Source: Clostridiales bacterium UBA1248 (GTDB lineage: Bacteria; Bacillota; Clostridia; Oscillospirales; CAG-272). Taken from it: a stretch of 24,208 nt of DNA. The notes under the pieces are model-generated. The model had not been told where the DNA came from, did no database searches, and worked only from the letters and a program-made list of their open reading frames with translations. The stretch spans positions 1-24,208 of the forward strand of contig DBWC01000061.1 of NCBI GenBank assembly GCA_002308615.1, written 5' to 3'. The first letter of the stretch is position 1. Each line of letters opens with the position of its first letter. The position numbers and the translations under genes were made by a program. Positions 7,274 to 16,094 of this stretch are shown piece after piece.

Positions 7274-9823
7274 CTACGAATTTGCTTTGCTGACGCCGAT
7301 GATTATATATTTCCTGCCCTCAAGCATGTGCATCGCTTTCATATTGACGCGCACGTACTCGCCGTTTATAAGCTGGCGGTAGGTGACAGAAAACGTACCG
7401 TGATCTTCAAGCGTTTTCATAAGATTTTCTTTAGTAAAAACCGAATTAAAACTTTCAATGTCGTCCTTGTGCAGATAAACGAGGGCGTCGCGTCTGCTCG
7501 CCGCAAAGAAGTTGACACCGTGCCTTTCTACCGCAAGCTCATCTCCTCCGGCGTTTGACGTGTACTGGATAAAGTCTTCCGTTTCAAGATCAACGTAGAA
7601 CAGGTTGAAGTAGTCCGCGGCAAGCGCTCTTGCGATATTCGCGTACGTCGTTCCCTGATCCTGTTCCGTTATCGAAAGTATTGCGAACGCCACCGCGACG
7701 GCGCCTGTTTTCGGATTTTCACCGAGCCGTTTTGAAAACAGATGAACGGTCGCTCCGTCGGTTATGATCTCGTCAAAGATAGAACGGTTTTCTATTTTAC
7801 TGCTCTGAGTGATCATATTAACGAAAGGCGCGTTCTGCTCTTTCATTATCATCTCGTTGAAAGCCGCGTTATCCGCCGACAGATCCAAATCGTATCTTGT
7901 TAATATAAATCTCCCGTAAGCGGCGTTGCTTCTGACTAAATTCAGTTTTCCGTCCCTTAATTCAACGATAGCCATGGGAAGCGTGTCAAAGTAATTGAAC
8001 AAGCCTTTTTCGTCGTCCGCGCTTGCTATCATGTCAAGATCGTGGAGACTCAGCTTGCCCACGGTCTCAAAATACGCGGATTCCACAGGATCCTCAAATC
8101 CTATCTGTATGCCTTTTTCATATCTTTCAAGAACTTTTTCAAACGGTATCGGTTTGCAGTAGTAATAGCCCTGGAGCTTTGAGCAGCCGATCTCGCGCAA
8201 GAACGCGACCTGCTCCGCCGTCTCGACTCCCTCACATACCGTGTCTAAGCCGAGAGCCGTAGCCATTTTCATAAGCTCGTTAAGAATGATTTTGCTCTTG
8301 TCCTGTTGAAATTCGCGCATAAAGCTCATATCGAACTTTATGAGCTGGAATTTGATGCTTTGAAGCACGTCGAGCGACGAATAACCGCTGCCGAAATCAT
8401 CCATCCATACGCGGAAGCCGAGGCTCTGGAACTTTTCTATCTGACGTCTTATGAATTCAAAATCGCTGCCTATGATGCTCTCGGTTATCTCGATATTAAG
8501 CATTTGATGCGGTACGCCGGCGGCGTCTGTGCGCAGGCAAATCTCGTTTACTATATCGCAGGCGTCAAAATCCGATCTTGAAAGGTTGACGGACTGCGGT
8601 ACGACGTAAAGTCCCTTTTCTTTCTGGGACTTGATTTTTTGCAGTACCTTTTCAACAACGTACAGGTCGAGCTTGTATATAAGTCCGGCGGATTCAAGAG
8701 TGGGAATGAACTCGGCGGGGGAGAGAAGACCCTTAACGGGGTCTATCCAGCGCGAGAGCGCTTCCTCGTCGCAGACTTTGCCGTTAACGGCTCTGACTAT
8801 CGGCTGATAATAGACCTGTATCCATTCGTTGTTTATGGCGTTGTCTAAATTCTCTATGACGTACTGGCGCTTTTTAATATCGGCAAGAAGATCTTCGCTG
8901 AAGTAATTGAACGCCGATTTGCGCGTGTTTCTTATGCGGTTGCAGGCTATTTTCGCTCTGTCGCACGCGGTGCCGGCGTTGACGTCGTCAAGATCGCTTT
9001 TGAATATGCCTATTCTTATGCAGGGGCAGTCCGGATTCTGCGCCTGCCAGTCGGCAAACAAACCGTACAGCGTCGGCTCAAGTCCCGTTTCCTCGGTGAA
9101 AACGGCAAAATGGTCGCTGCCGAAGCGGCTGCAGTGATCGCTTCCGAAATACGCGGAAAGCATCTTTGAAAGCGAGCGGATAAGATTGTCTCCCTCGGAA
9201 AATCCGCGTTTGCTGTTATATATTTTCATACCGCACAGGTCGATAAACAGCATTACGGGATGTCCGCCGGATTTTATTATTGCGCTTTTACCCGCCGTTG
9301 CAAGCTCAAAGAAATAGGAAATGCTCGGCAGACCGGTAAGATAGTCGTAATAGCTCGCCTTAAGAATGCTTTCCTCGTGCAGAGATTTCTGTAATGATGA
9401 ATTGAAGCTCGCCTCCGGTGCGCTTTCGCCCTCGACGTAATCGCCCTCGTCCGTGTACCATACGTACGAAATGCGCGCGCCGGATGCGGTGTATACGTGG
9501 CTGCCGATGGCGTGGATTATACGGTATCCGGAGTCATTTATCGTACGGGTGCGATAAATGACGTCGTAATCGGATTTATTCGTGGCAAATCTTATTGCAG
9601 CGTCCGATATGCGCGAAACGTCGTCCGGGTGCGTGTATCTGTACATATCATGATCCATCTCGTGATAAGCGACTCTTATATCGTCGTAACCGAACAGACG
9701 GCAGAAACCGCCTGATAAAACGAGCGTCACAACGTGCTTGTCAATAAACTGGTACACGGCAAAGGGAACGGCCATTTTCTCCATTCCCGCGCGTTCTTCA
9801 TCTGTAAACCGGAATCTTTCCAT
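7274..9823 (-). CDS. PAS - degenerate GGDEF - EAL - PAS protein, probable c-di-GMP phosphodiesterase
   Basis: The protein is 849 residues with no membrane segment. An N-terminal PAS-like domain (about 15-130) precedes a GGDEF-type domain (about 155-310) in which the signature is RFGSDHF (233-239) instead of RYGGDEF, so cyclase activity is unlikely. The EAL domain (about 320-570) keeps the family's catalytic set: E354-A-L, N413, E445, D475-D476, K496, E531/E534 and Q551 (LQGYYYCKP). Two more PAS-like regions follow (about 605-720 and 735-847; FNLFYVDLETEDF). Inference: a soluble c-di-GMP phosphodiesterase, with the PAS domains and perhaps the inactive GGDEF acting as sensors. An AAGAGG site lies upstream of the ATG. 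The gene has its own promoter and no operon partner, so its input and target are unknown. Confidence 0.92.
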   Translation of the reverse strand: MERFRFTDEERAGMEKMAVPFAVYQFIDKHVVTLVLSGGFCRLFGYDDIRVAYHEMDHDMYRYTHPDDVSRISDAAIRFATNKSDYDVIYRTRTINDSGYRIIHAIGSHVYTASGARISYVWYTDEGDYVEGESAPEASFNSSLQKSLHEESILKASYYDYLTGLPSISYFFELATAGKSAIIKSGGHPVMLFIDLCGMKIYNSKRGFSEGDNLIRSLSKMLSAYFGSDHCSRFGSDHFAVFTEETGLEPTLYGLFADWQAQNPDCPCIRIGIFKSDLDDVNAGTACDRAKIACNRIRNTRKSAFNYFSEDLLADIKKRQYVIENLDNAINNEWIQVYYQPIVRAVNGKVCDEEALSRWIDPVKGLLSPAEFIPTLESAGLIYKLDLYVVEKVLQKIKSQKEKGLYVVPQSVNLSRSDFDACDIVNEICLRTDAAGVPHQMLNIEITESIIGSDFEFIRRQIEKFQSLGFRVWMDDFGSGYSSLDVLQSIKFQLIKFDMSFMREFQQDKSKIILNELMKMATALGLDTVCEGVETAEQVAFLREIGCSKLQGYYYCKPIPFEKVLERYEKGIQIGFEDPVESAYFETVGKLSLHDLDMIASADDEKGLFNYFDTLPMAIVELRDGKLNLVRSNAAYGRFILTRYDLDLSADNAAFNEMIMKEQNAPFVNMITQSSKIENRSIFDEIITDGATVHLFSKRLGENPKTGAVAVAFAILSITEQDQGTTYANIARALAADYFNLFYVDLETEDFIQYTSNAGGDELAVERHGVNFFAASRRDALVYLHKDDIESFNSVFTKENLMKTLEDHGTFSVTYRQLINGEYVRVNMKAMHMLEGRKYIIIGVSKANS

Positions 9824-9876
9824 CGTAAGATACCTCTTAAAGTGAAAAAATCAGAGTTATTGCAACTTATAGGGTA

Positions 9877-9905
9877 ATTATAACATAAATTCGGTAAAAA
9901 ATCAA
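9877..9905 (-). promoter_or_regulatory. Sigma-A type promoter for the EAL-domain gene
   Basis: On the minus strand TTGATT (9900-9905) and a perfect TATAAT (9877-9882) are 17 bases apart. Transcription should start near 9870, giving a leader of about 45 bases before the ATG at 9823. The surrounding DNA is AT-rich and no repressor-like palindrome is evident. Confidence 0.85.
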
Positions 9906-9930
9906 TACTTTTTTATAAAAAACATACAAA

Positions 9931-11622
9931 TCAGATTTTGGCCTCTATCAATGCCGCCAGATTAACGGACGTTTCCCAGCTGCGGTACAAAGTCCCGGCC
10001 GGTCTGCCGTTTTCGTAATATTCGCTCCATACGCCGAATTTATCACGCAGAGAAAGCATTTTTTCCGCGATCTGCCGGTTATATCCCGCGGCGTAAAGCA
10101 GAAACCCGTACTCATAGCCGACGCTTCTTGTTCTGTTCGGCAGATCGGCGATCACTTTTTCCGCCGTTTCCTTTATAATACGCACCGGCAAAAGCGAAGT
10201 GCCGGTGAACGCGGGGCAAAGCACCGCCGCTTCCGTGAAAAACCGTTTGCCGTACGCATCGCCGTAGAAGCGCGGCAGTTCTTTATTTAAACAGTCCGGG
10301 CAGACGTAATCGCCGTTTTCGTTTCTGAAGCAAAGCCCGAAGCCGTGCCCGCACGCTCTTACACCGTGTCTGTATTCCGGGCTGTAATCTATACCGGGTT
10401 TGTTTGCGTATAATACTCCGTCTGTTATAAAATTATTTATATAATTCTTTTCTATTATCGCCGCGTCGGCTTTTATTGCCTCAAATAAAGACGGGCTGAC
10501 GGTCAAGAATTTTCTGACCGTGAGCGCCTTTATTACAGACTGATGATAAAGCGCGGTCGCCTCGGCGGAGCCGTCGTTCAAAGCGCTGCGCGGCAAAAAG
10601 CCTCCCGCAACGTACGTCTCGTCGCCGTTGAACGGCAAAACGTCGCCGACCATAGCCCCGTGCTGACCTGACAGACAGTATTCGATAAGCGGCGAGGCTT
10701 CTTTTAACAGTTCCGCGTCGCCGACAGCTTCAAAGTACCGCACGAACATGAGTATCAGGTAGCCGGTTATCTCAACTTTGTCGTTTTCATGGATGTGGAA
10801 AGTCTGATCGGTCATCCCCTGCGCGTTATGTATCTTCCCGTTTTTTTCAAAAACGGAGATATAGTATTTCAAAAGCAGCTTTGCGCGGTCATACGCGCCG
10901 CAGGCGAGCAGAAAACGCAGCACGCCGTAGTTGTCGCGTACGTAGCAGAGATGATAATTGTATCCCGCGAGAACGGAGCCGTTATACGACTGCTGAGATG
11001 CTATCGCGTCGTAACCGTCGCAGACCTCTTTACAGTATTCTTTGACGTTTATCTGTCTTTGCGGAAGATCGAAGACGGGCATAGGTTGTGATACGAGCTT
11101 GAAAACGTCCCCGGGCGAATGTGAAAACGCGACGGCTATAACGCAGTCTCGGCATATCACCGTAAAAGAGGCGTCGGACGTACGTATAAATTCCGCTCCG
11201 CCGTAAAGCCTGACGGCCGCGTAACGTTTTTTTGAAGACGTATACGCTTTCGGTCTTCCGTCCTTATGATAATCGTAGATATATACGGGCGCGCCCTCGT
11301 ACGTTACGGCGATATAAGTGTTTTCATACGGCGTTTCCTGCAAGACCGCGTTTTTTATCTCAAACTCTATCCTTGCGTTACCCTTTACCGCGCGGTAAAA
11401 AACGCTTTTGCCGTTCGGTATATAATCGGTTATGACGCAGTCGGCCGATCTGTGCTCGTAGTGTCTGTACGAGATCTTTTTTGTGTCAAAATCCCCGTTG
11501 ACGCCGGCCGTAAAGCATTCCGGCGCGGAATAGTCCGGACCGAAAGCCTGTATTATATCCGCGCCTTTACCGTAAATGCAAACGTGACCGTTGCCGAGAC
11601 AGTGAATTGCAGTGTTTGTCAT
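9931..11622 (-). CDS. Six-hairpin (GH15-like) glycosidase-related protein with a four-cysteine insertion
   Basis: The protein is 563 residues and lacks a signal peptide, so it is probably cytoplasmic. The N-terminal part (1-190) looks beta-rich. From about 195 a helical part follows with the glucoamylase-type segment YVRDNYGVLRFLLACG (227-242), then NAQG, GDETY (333-337) and a terminal SWETSVNLAALIEAKI. This fits an (alpha/alpha)6 glycosidase of the GH15/glucoamylase-like superfamily. The acidic catalytic residues cannot be assigned safely. C424, C431, C441 and C444 form a C-x6-C-x9-C-x2-C cluster that could bind zinc; this is not typical of the fold. The start is uncertain: no Shine-Dalgarno precedes this ATG, though the sequence fits a natural N terminus. 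No promoter is clear, so readthrough from aspS is possible. Confidence 0.65.
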   Translation of the reverse strand: MTNTAIHCLGNGHVCIYGKGADIIQAFGPDYSAPECFTAGVNGDFDTKKISYRHYEHRSADCVITDYIPNGKSVFYRAVKGNARIEFEIKNAVLQETPYENTYIAVTYEGAPVYIYDYHKDGRPKAYTSSKKRYAAVRLYGGAEFIRTSDASFTVICRDCVIAVAFSHSPGDVFKLVSQPMPVFDLPQRQINVKEYCKEVCDGYDAIASQQSYNGSVLAGYNYHLCYVRDNYGVLRFLLACGAYDRAKLLLKYYISVFEKNGKIHNAQGMTDQTFHIHENDKVEITGYLILMFVRYFEAVGDAELLKEASPLIEYCLSGQHGAMVGDVLPFNGDETYVAGGFLPRSALNDGSAEATALYHQSVIKALTVRKFLTVSPSLFEAIKADAAIIEKNYINNFITDGVLYANKPGIDYSPEYRHGVRACGHGFGLCFRNENGDYVCPDCLNKELPRFYGDAYGKRFFTEAAVLCPAFTGTSLLPVRIIKETAEKVIADLPNRTRSVGYEYGFLLYAAGYNRQIAEKMLSLRDKFGVWSEYYENGRPAGTLYRSWETSVNLAALIEAKI

Positions 11623-11635
11623 ATTGTACCATTTA

Positions 11636-11811
11636 AATTAAGAATTCAGAATTAAGGTGTCGGCAGAGCCGACGAAAATTTGGGGGTCCCCACCCCTCCG
11701 GCGCTTCGCGCCAACCCCCAAACCCCCTTTCCCCTCCCTCAATCTCTTTTGAGATTGAGGGGGCGCGTGAGGCGATAGGGCAAGGTAAAGGCGGGAGCAA
11801 GCCCCGCCCTA
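11636..11811. repeat. Intergenic composite of palindromic repeats (copy A)
   Basis: The gap between aspS and the glycosidase gene is almost filled by inverted repeats. In order: an AT-rich 21-bp element (11636-11656) made of two AATTAAG copies either side of a 7-bp spacer; GTCGGC/GCCGAC (11659-11673); TTTGGGGGT/ACCCCCAAA (11679-11722) enclosing GGCGC/GCGCC (11700-11712); an 11-bp perfect stem CCCTCAATCTC/GAGATTGAGGG with TTTT loop (11736-11761); and GGCGGG/CCCGCC (11790-11808) ending in CCCTAC. Parts recur near 17.5 and 21.1 kb. The last hairpin, read on the minus strand, is followed by TTT and could weakly terminate the aspS operon. No ORF is supported here. Confidence 0.8.
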
Positions 11812-11821
11812 CTTCTTGATT

Positions 11822-13606
11822 TTATTTTTCCTCATCCGTAAATTTAACGGCAAGATCGGCGAGCGCCTGCGCGTCGGGGACCGCGGGACAGCCGGACATC
11901 AGCTCGGAGGCGTTCTGTACCTTCGGGAACGCAACGACGTCGCGCAGAGAATCGGCGCCGCACATGATCATTGCGATGCGGTCGATACCTATGCCCGCGC
12001 CGCCGTGCGGCGGAGCGCCGTATTTGTAGCCGTCAACTAAAAATCCGAACTTCGCGTCTATCTCCTCGTCCGTAAGTCCTAACAGCTCGAACATCTTCTG
12101 CTGGAGCTTGACGTTCGTTATACGGATCGAGCCGGAGAGCAGCTCCGTGCCGTTCAAGACAAGGTCGTAAGCTTTTGCGCGCACGTTTTCCGGGTCCGAT
12201 TCAATATACGGCAGACATTCGTCGAGCGGCATCGTGAACGGATGGTGCATGGCAAGCCATTTGCCGGTCTCCTCGTCGTACTCAAAGAATGGCATTTCGG
12301 TGATCCAGGTAAATTCAAAGCCTTCCTTGATCATATCGAGCTTTCTTGCCACGATATTGCGCAGCTGTCCGAGTACCGGCAGAACGACTTTGTTCTTGTC
12401 CGCGACGATGAGCGCGGCGTCGCCCTGTTTCATATTAAGAGCTTTTACTATCTTATCAAGATCGCCCTCGCCCAAGAATTTGGAGAACGGGCAGGACGGC
12501 GCCTCTTCCGTCCAGCGGATATACGCAAGACCTTTTGCGCCGATACCGCGCACGGTCTCCGTCAGCTTGTCCATTTCCTTTCTCGTAAGCGTCGCGGCGC
12601 CGTTTTCGGCGACTATCGCGCGCACCGAGCCGCCGGAGGCGAGCGCGTCCGCAAACGGCGGGAACGCTATACCTTTTACGGTGTCCGAAATATCCTGTAT
12701 CTGCATACCGAAGCGCAGATCGGGTTTGTCTGAGCCGTAGTTGTTCATCGCGTCTCTGAACGTCATCCTGCGTATCGGAAGCTCTATTTTCGTGTCAAGC
12801 AGACGTGAAAACAGCTCGGAGAAGAAGCCTTCTACCATTTCCATAATATCGGATTCGTCGACAAACGACATCTCAAGGTCTATCTGCGTGAATTCCGGCT
12901 GTCTGTCCGCTCTCAAGTCCTCGTCGCGGAAGCAGCGGGCGAGCTGGATGTATCTGTCAAAGCCGGACAGCATCAAAAGCTGTTTGTATATCTGCGGCGA
13001 CTGCGGGAGCGCGTAGGTCTTGCCGTGATGTATCCTTGACGGGACGAGATAGTCTCTCGCGCCCTCCGGCGTCGGCTTGATCATCATGGGCGTTTCGATC
13101 TCTATAAAATCGTTTTTATAGAAATATTCGCGCGCGATCTGCGCTATTTTATGGCGCATTATTATGTTTTTTTGCAGCGACGGTCTGCGCAGGTCAAGAT
13201 AACGGTATTTTAAGCGCAGCTCTTCTTTTGCGGTCGTGTTGTCCGTTATCTCAAACGGCGCGGTCTCCGCCTCTGATATGATCTTCAAGCTGTCAACGGC
13301 TATTTCAATATCGCCGGTCTTTATGTTTTTGTTTACGCTTGATCTTGCGCGTACGACGCCTTTTGCGGACAGCACGTATTCGGAGCGGACGGTGAAAGCA
13401 AGATCAAAAACTTCCTTCGGCGTCGCCTCGTCAAATGAAAGCTGTATTATGCCCTCTCTGTCGCGCAGGTCGATGAATATGAGCGAGCCCAGGTCGCGCT
13501 GCTTCTGCACCCAACCGCAGACGGTCACGCGCTCGCCTATGTTTTTATTTGATAATTCTCCGCAGTAATGTGTTCTTTTATCTTCTTTTTTGAATAATTC
13601 GGACAT
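11822..13606 (-). CDS. aspS: Aspartyl-tRNA synthetase
   Basis: This 594-residue class II synthetase charges tRNA-Asp in the cytoplasm. The N-terminal OB-fold anticodon domain is visible (RVTVCGWVQKQRDLGSLIFIDLRD), then the class II core with FIEIETPMMIKPTPEGARDYLVPSR, motif 2 FRDEDLRADRQPEFTQID, a bacterial-type GAD insertion in the middle, and motif 3 GGAGIGIDRIAMI. Length fits bacterial AspRS (about 590). I chose the ATG at 13606. A GTG nine bases upstream is in frame, but it is part of the AGAGGTG Shine-Dalgarno. That site is formed by the last hisS codons and stop, so translation is probably coupled to hisS, five bases away. It is the last gene of the rimO operon. Whether it is the discriminating or non-discriminating form cannot be judged here. 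Confidence 0.97.
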   Translation of the reverse strand: MSELFKKEDKRTHYCGELSNKNIGERVTVCGWVQKQRDLGSLIFIDLRDREGIIQLSFDEATPKEVFDLAFTVRSEYVLSAKGVVRARSSVNKNIKTGDIEIAVDSLKIISEAETAPFEITDNTTAKEELRLKYRYLDLRRPSLQKNIIMRHKIAQIAREYFYKNDFIEIETPMMIKPTPEGARDYLVPSRIHHGKTYALPQSPQIYKQLLMLSGFDRYIQLARCFRDEDLRADRQPEFTQIDLEMSFVDESDIMEMVEGFFSELFSRLLDTKIELPIRRMTFRDAMNNYGSDKPDLRFGMQIQDISDTVKGIAFPPFADALASGGSVRAIVAENGAATLTRKEMDKLTETVRGIGAKGLAYIRWTEEAPSCPFSKFLGEGDLDKIVKALNMKQGDAALIVADKNKVVLPVLGQLRNIVARKLDMIKEGFEFTWITEMPFFEYDEETGKWLAMHHPFTMPLDECLPYIESDPENVRAKAYDLVLNGTELLSGSIRITNVKLQQKMFELLGLTDEEIDAKFGFLVDGYKYGAPPHGGAGIGIDRIAMIMCGADSLRDVVAFPKVQNASELMSGCPAVPDAQALADLAVKFTDEEK

Positions 13607-13611
13607 TGTTT

Positions 13612-14883
13612 TCACCTCTTTGTTATCACTTCATATAAGTTGTCAAGCTTTATTTCACACTGTTCGCTTGTTTTCATGTTCTTCAATATTGCGGATCCGG
13701 TATCTATTTCGTTGTCGCCTATTATAACGGTGTATTCCGCGCCCGTCTTGTCCGCGTATTTCATCTGCGATTTAAGGCTCCTGCCCACTATATCGCATTC
13801 GGCGTATACGCCCTTCTGACGCAGATCGTATATCAGCTTCTGCGCCGCCGCCGAGGCTCTTTGTCCGAGCGGTGCGATATATACGGCCGGGGCTTCGCTT
13901 GCCGGAACTTCCCGCCCGGAGAATTTCATCGCGGCGACGAGCCTGTCCATACCCGCGGCAAAGCCGATGCCGGGAAGTCTCGGTCCGCCTATCTCCTCAA
14001 CGAGACCGTCGTATCTGCCTCCGGCGCATATCGTAAGACGCTTTATCTCGTCCGTTTTGCTGTCGCGGTCTATCGGTGCGATGAACTCAAATACGGTCTT
14101 CGTATAGTAGTCAAGTCCGCGGACGATGCCGGGATCGACCTCGTATTTTATGCCCATGCCGTCAAGCAGGGCTTTTGTCGCTTCCAAATGCGATGCGCAG
14201 TCAGGGCAAAGATAATCCGTTACCTTAGGCGCGTTTGCCGCTATTTCTTTACAAATCGGGCTTTTGCAGTCTAAAATGCGCATCGGATTTGTCTGCAGTC
14301 TGCCCTTGCACGTATCGCAGAGACGGTCCTCGTACTGCTTGAAATACGATATGAGAGCTTCTCTGTATTTCGGGCGGCAGGCTTTACAGCCTATGCTGTT
14401 TATCTTCAGATCCGATCTTATGCCGAGACGGTTCAGAAGCGTGTCCGCAAGCGAGATCACCTGCGCGTCGGACGCCGGCGTTTCCGCGCCGAAAAGCTCC
14501 GTACCGAACTGGTAGAATTCTCTGTATCTTCCGGCGGCGGGCTTTTCATAGCGGAAACAGCTTGTAAAATAATAGAGTTTGAGCGGCATCGCCTCGCCGG
14601 CAAGCCCGTTTTCTATAACGGATCTTACCACGCACGCCGTGCCCTCCGGGCGCAGCGTCATGCTTCTGCCGTCCTTGTCGGAGAACGTATACATTTCCTT
14701 CTGCACCACGTCGGTGGTGTCGCCCACGCCGCGGGCGAAAAGCTCGGTTGATTCAAACGTCGGGAATCTTATCTCCCCGTAGCCGTAAATACGCGCCGTA
14801 TCGCGCGCCGTTTCCTCTATCTTCTGCCAGACCGGCGAATCTTTCGGTAAAATATCCGAGGTACCTCTCGGCTTTATTATCAT
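13612..14883 (-). CDS. hisS: Histidyl-tRNA synthetase
   Basis: The protein is 423 residues, the usual bacterial HisRS length. Class II motifs are present: PRGTSDILP at the N terminus, TLRPEGTACVVR, motif 2 RYEKPAAGRYREFYQFGTE (111-129), and the histidine-specific motif RGLDYYTKTVFEF (255-267). The inserted domain carries paired cysteines (C166/C169, C189/C192, C206/C211, C226/C229), a pattern common in HisRS of Firmicutes. The C-terminal anticodon domain is recognisable (VYIAPLGQRASAAAQKLIYDLR). It starts one base after the stop of the phosphopantetheinyl transferase gene with AAGGA upstream. No T-box leader is seen; the gene depends on the rimO promoter about 2.7 kb upstream or on an internal promoter I cannot see. 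Confidence 0.97.
   Translation of the reverse strand: MIIKPRGTSDILPKDSPVWQKIEETARDTARIYGYGEIRFPTFESTELFARGVGDTTDVVQKEMYTFSDKDGRSMTLRPEGTACVVRSVIENGLAGEAMPLKLYYFTSCFRYEKPAAGRYREFYQFGTELFGAETPASDAQVISLADTLLNRLGIRSDLKINSIGCKACRPKYREALISYFKQYEDRLCDTCKGRLQTNPMRILDCKSPICKEIAANAPKVTDYLCPDCASHLEATKALLDGMGIKYEVDPGIVRGLDYYTKTVFEFIAPIDRDSKTDEIKRLTICAGGRYDGLVEEIGGPRLPGIGFAAGMDRLVAAMKFSGREVPASEAPAVYIAPLGQRASAAAQKLIYDLRQKGVYAECDIVGRSLKSQMKYADKTGAEYTVIIGDNEIDTGSAILKNMKTSEQCEIKLDNLYEVITKR
13613..13619 (-). promoter_or_regulatory. Ribosome binding site for aspS embedded in the hisS stop
   Basis: AGAGGTG on the minus strand, six bases before the ATG at 13606. It overlaps the last hisS codons (AAG AGG) and its TGA, which argues against the GTG inside it being the aspS start. 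Confidence 0.8.
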
Positions 14884-14884
14884 G

Positions 14885-15478
14885 TCAGTTTCCTTCTTTC
14901 ATAAATCTTATGTGAGAAATATCACCTGTGACGGTCAGATACGTGTTTGCTATCCTGTACGTCGTCTGTATATTCTCTATATCCTTTACGTCAAACGAAT
15001 CAAGCGGGCGAGACAGTCCCTCGCCGGTGTATTTGACATAGCTTTCTTTTTTAGTCCAGACGCAAAAGAATTCATTCAAAGGATCGGATGAATCCCTGAT
15101 CGCCTCGTATTCTCTTTTCGTAAAGAATCTTGAGGAAAGCGCGTCCCAGTCCTTTTCGCAGACCGTCTCGCAGTCCACACCTATCTCGCTGTCAGACACG
15201 GCGGAGCAGAGAAGCTCACGCGAGTGCGACACGTTGTAATATACGGGTTTGTCTACTATATATTCTTTACCGAATTCGTTTTTATAAATCTGCAGTTGTT
15301 CCGGATCCATGCCGTATTCCGCCAATCCTATATCTGAAAGAACGCGGCAGAAAAGAGAACAGTAATCGTGAGCCGCCTTTGCCGAATCGTCAAATATCCT
15401 TCTCGTATTGCTGTCCGCTCTCTCGTACAGCTCCCTTATGCTCAAGCTGCCGGGCACGGCGTAATAAAGTCTTATCAT
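14885..15478 (-). CDS. 4'-phosphopantetheinyl transferase, Sfp superfamily
   Basis: The protein is 197 residues, a little shorter than Sfp (about 224). Family motifs: YYNVSHSRELLCSAV (80-94), IGVDCETV with the Mg-binding D102 and E104, and FCVWTKKESYVKYTGEGLSRPL (starting at 138) with W141, K144, E145 and K149. It moves the phosphopantetheine arm of CoA to a serine of a carrier protein in the cytoplasm. No NRPS, PKS or carrier protein gene lies in the window, so either primary-metabolism ACP or a distant pathway could be the substrate. It starts by ATGA overlap with pgsA and ends one base before hisS, so it is fully embedded in the operon. Family certain, partner unknown. Confidence 0.9.
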   Translation of the reverse strand: MIRLYYAVPGSLSIRELYERADSNTRRIFDDSAKAAHDYCSLFCRVLSDIGLAEYGMDPEQLQIYKNEFGKEYIVDKPVYYNVSHSRELLCSAVSDSEIGVDCETVCEKDWDALSSRFFTKREYEAIRDSSDPLNEFFCVWTKKESYVKYTGEGLSRPLDSFDVKDIENIQTTYRIANTYLTVTGDISHIRFMKEGN

Positions 15479-16089
15479 CTTCTCGGGTCTATGTATGAAA
15501 AGTATTTTTTGATGTACGTATAACCGGACAGCACGGTGAGCAGGACCGTTACGGCAAGCATTATGTACGACAAAAGATGTATTCCGGCAAGACCGCCGTT
15601 TCTGAATATGACTCCCTCCATAAACAGCACGATGACCGTGATGATGGATACGACCGTTTTCAGCTTACCGAAAATATTTGCGGATATCACCGTTCCGTCG
15701 TGTTTTTTTGCAATCATGCGTATGGAGGTCACGGTAAGCTCGCGCAGAAGTATTATGCACGCCGATACCGCTACGATGATGCGCAGATAATCGAATCTCG
15801 AAGAACCCGCTATCGCGATAAGCGTTCCGAGAACGAGCATCTTGTCGGCGATCGGGTCTAAGAATTTTCCGAAATCCGTCACCTGATTGGTGCCTCTCGC
15901 TATCGCCCCGTCAAACAGATCCGTTAAAGCCGCGATAAGAAACAGTACGGCGGTTATGACGTTGAAAACGTCCTGATTTGTCCATTGGATAAGTACGAGG
16001 ATTATTATGGGCGGCACAAGCCCTATCCTTATAAGAGTCAAAATATTCGGAAGATTGATTTTTTTTGACGCCTGCTTATTTTCTGCCAT
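15475..16089 (-). CDS. pgsA: CDP-diacylglycerol-glycerol-3-phosphate 3-phosphatidyltransferase
   Basis: This integral membrane enzyme of about 204 residues makes phosphatidylglycerolphosphate, the committed step to phosphatidylglycerol and cardiolipin. The CDP-alcohol phosphotransferase motif D-x2-DG-x2-AR-x8-G-x3-D-x3-D is complete in the segment from LTDLFDGAIARG to LDPIADK. Several hydrophobic helices surround it (IGLVPPIIILVLI, VITAVLFLIAAL, LLSYIMLAVTVLLTVLSGY). I favour the ATG at 16089: the A-rich AAAGGA at the end of rimO sits eight bases before it. An ATG at 16098 would overlap the rimO stop as ATGA but has its Shine-Dalgarno directly abutting. The rimO-pgsA order is conserved in many Clostridia. 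It ends by ATGA overlap with the next gene. Confidence 0.93.
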   Translation of the reverse strand: MAENKQASKKINLPNILTLIRIGLVPPIIILVLIQWTNQDVFNVITAVLFLIAALTDLFDGAIARGTNQVTDFGKFLDPIADKMLVLGTLIAIAGSSRFDYLRIIVAVSACIILLRELTVTSIRMIAKKHDGTVISANIFGKLKTVVSIITVIVLFMEGVIFRNGGLAGIHLLSYIMLAVTVLLTVLSGYTYIKKYFSYIDPRR

Positions 16090-16094
16090 CTCGA

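Noticed and set aside
9908..9921. AT palindrome TTTTTTATAAAAAA as terminator of the glycosidase gene
   Set aside because: No GC pairs, so it would not form a stable terminator hairpin. It more likely acts as AT-rich DNA upstream of the EAL gene promoter.
13607..13615. GTG start for aspS at 13615
   Set aside because: The GTG is part of the AGAGGTG ribosome site for the ATG at 13606, and MSELFKKEDKR is a normal AspRS N terminus.
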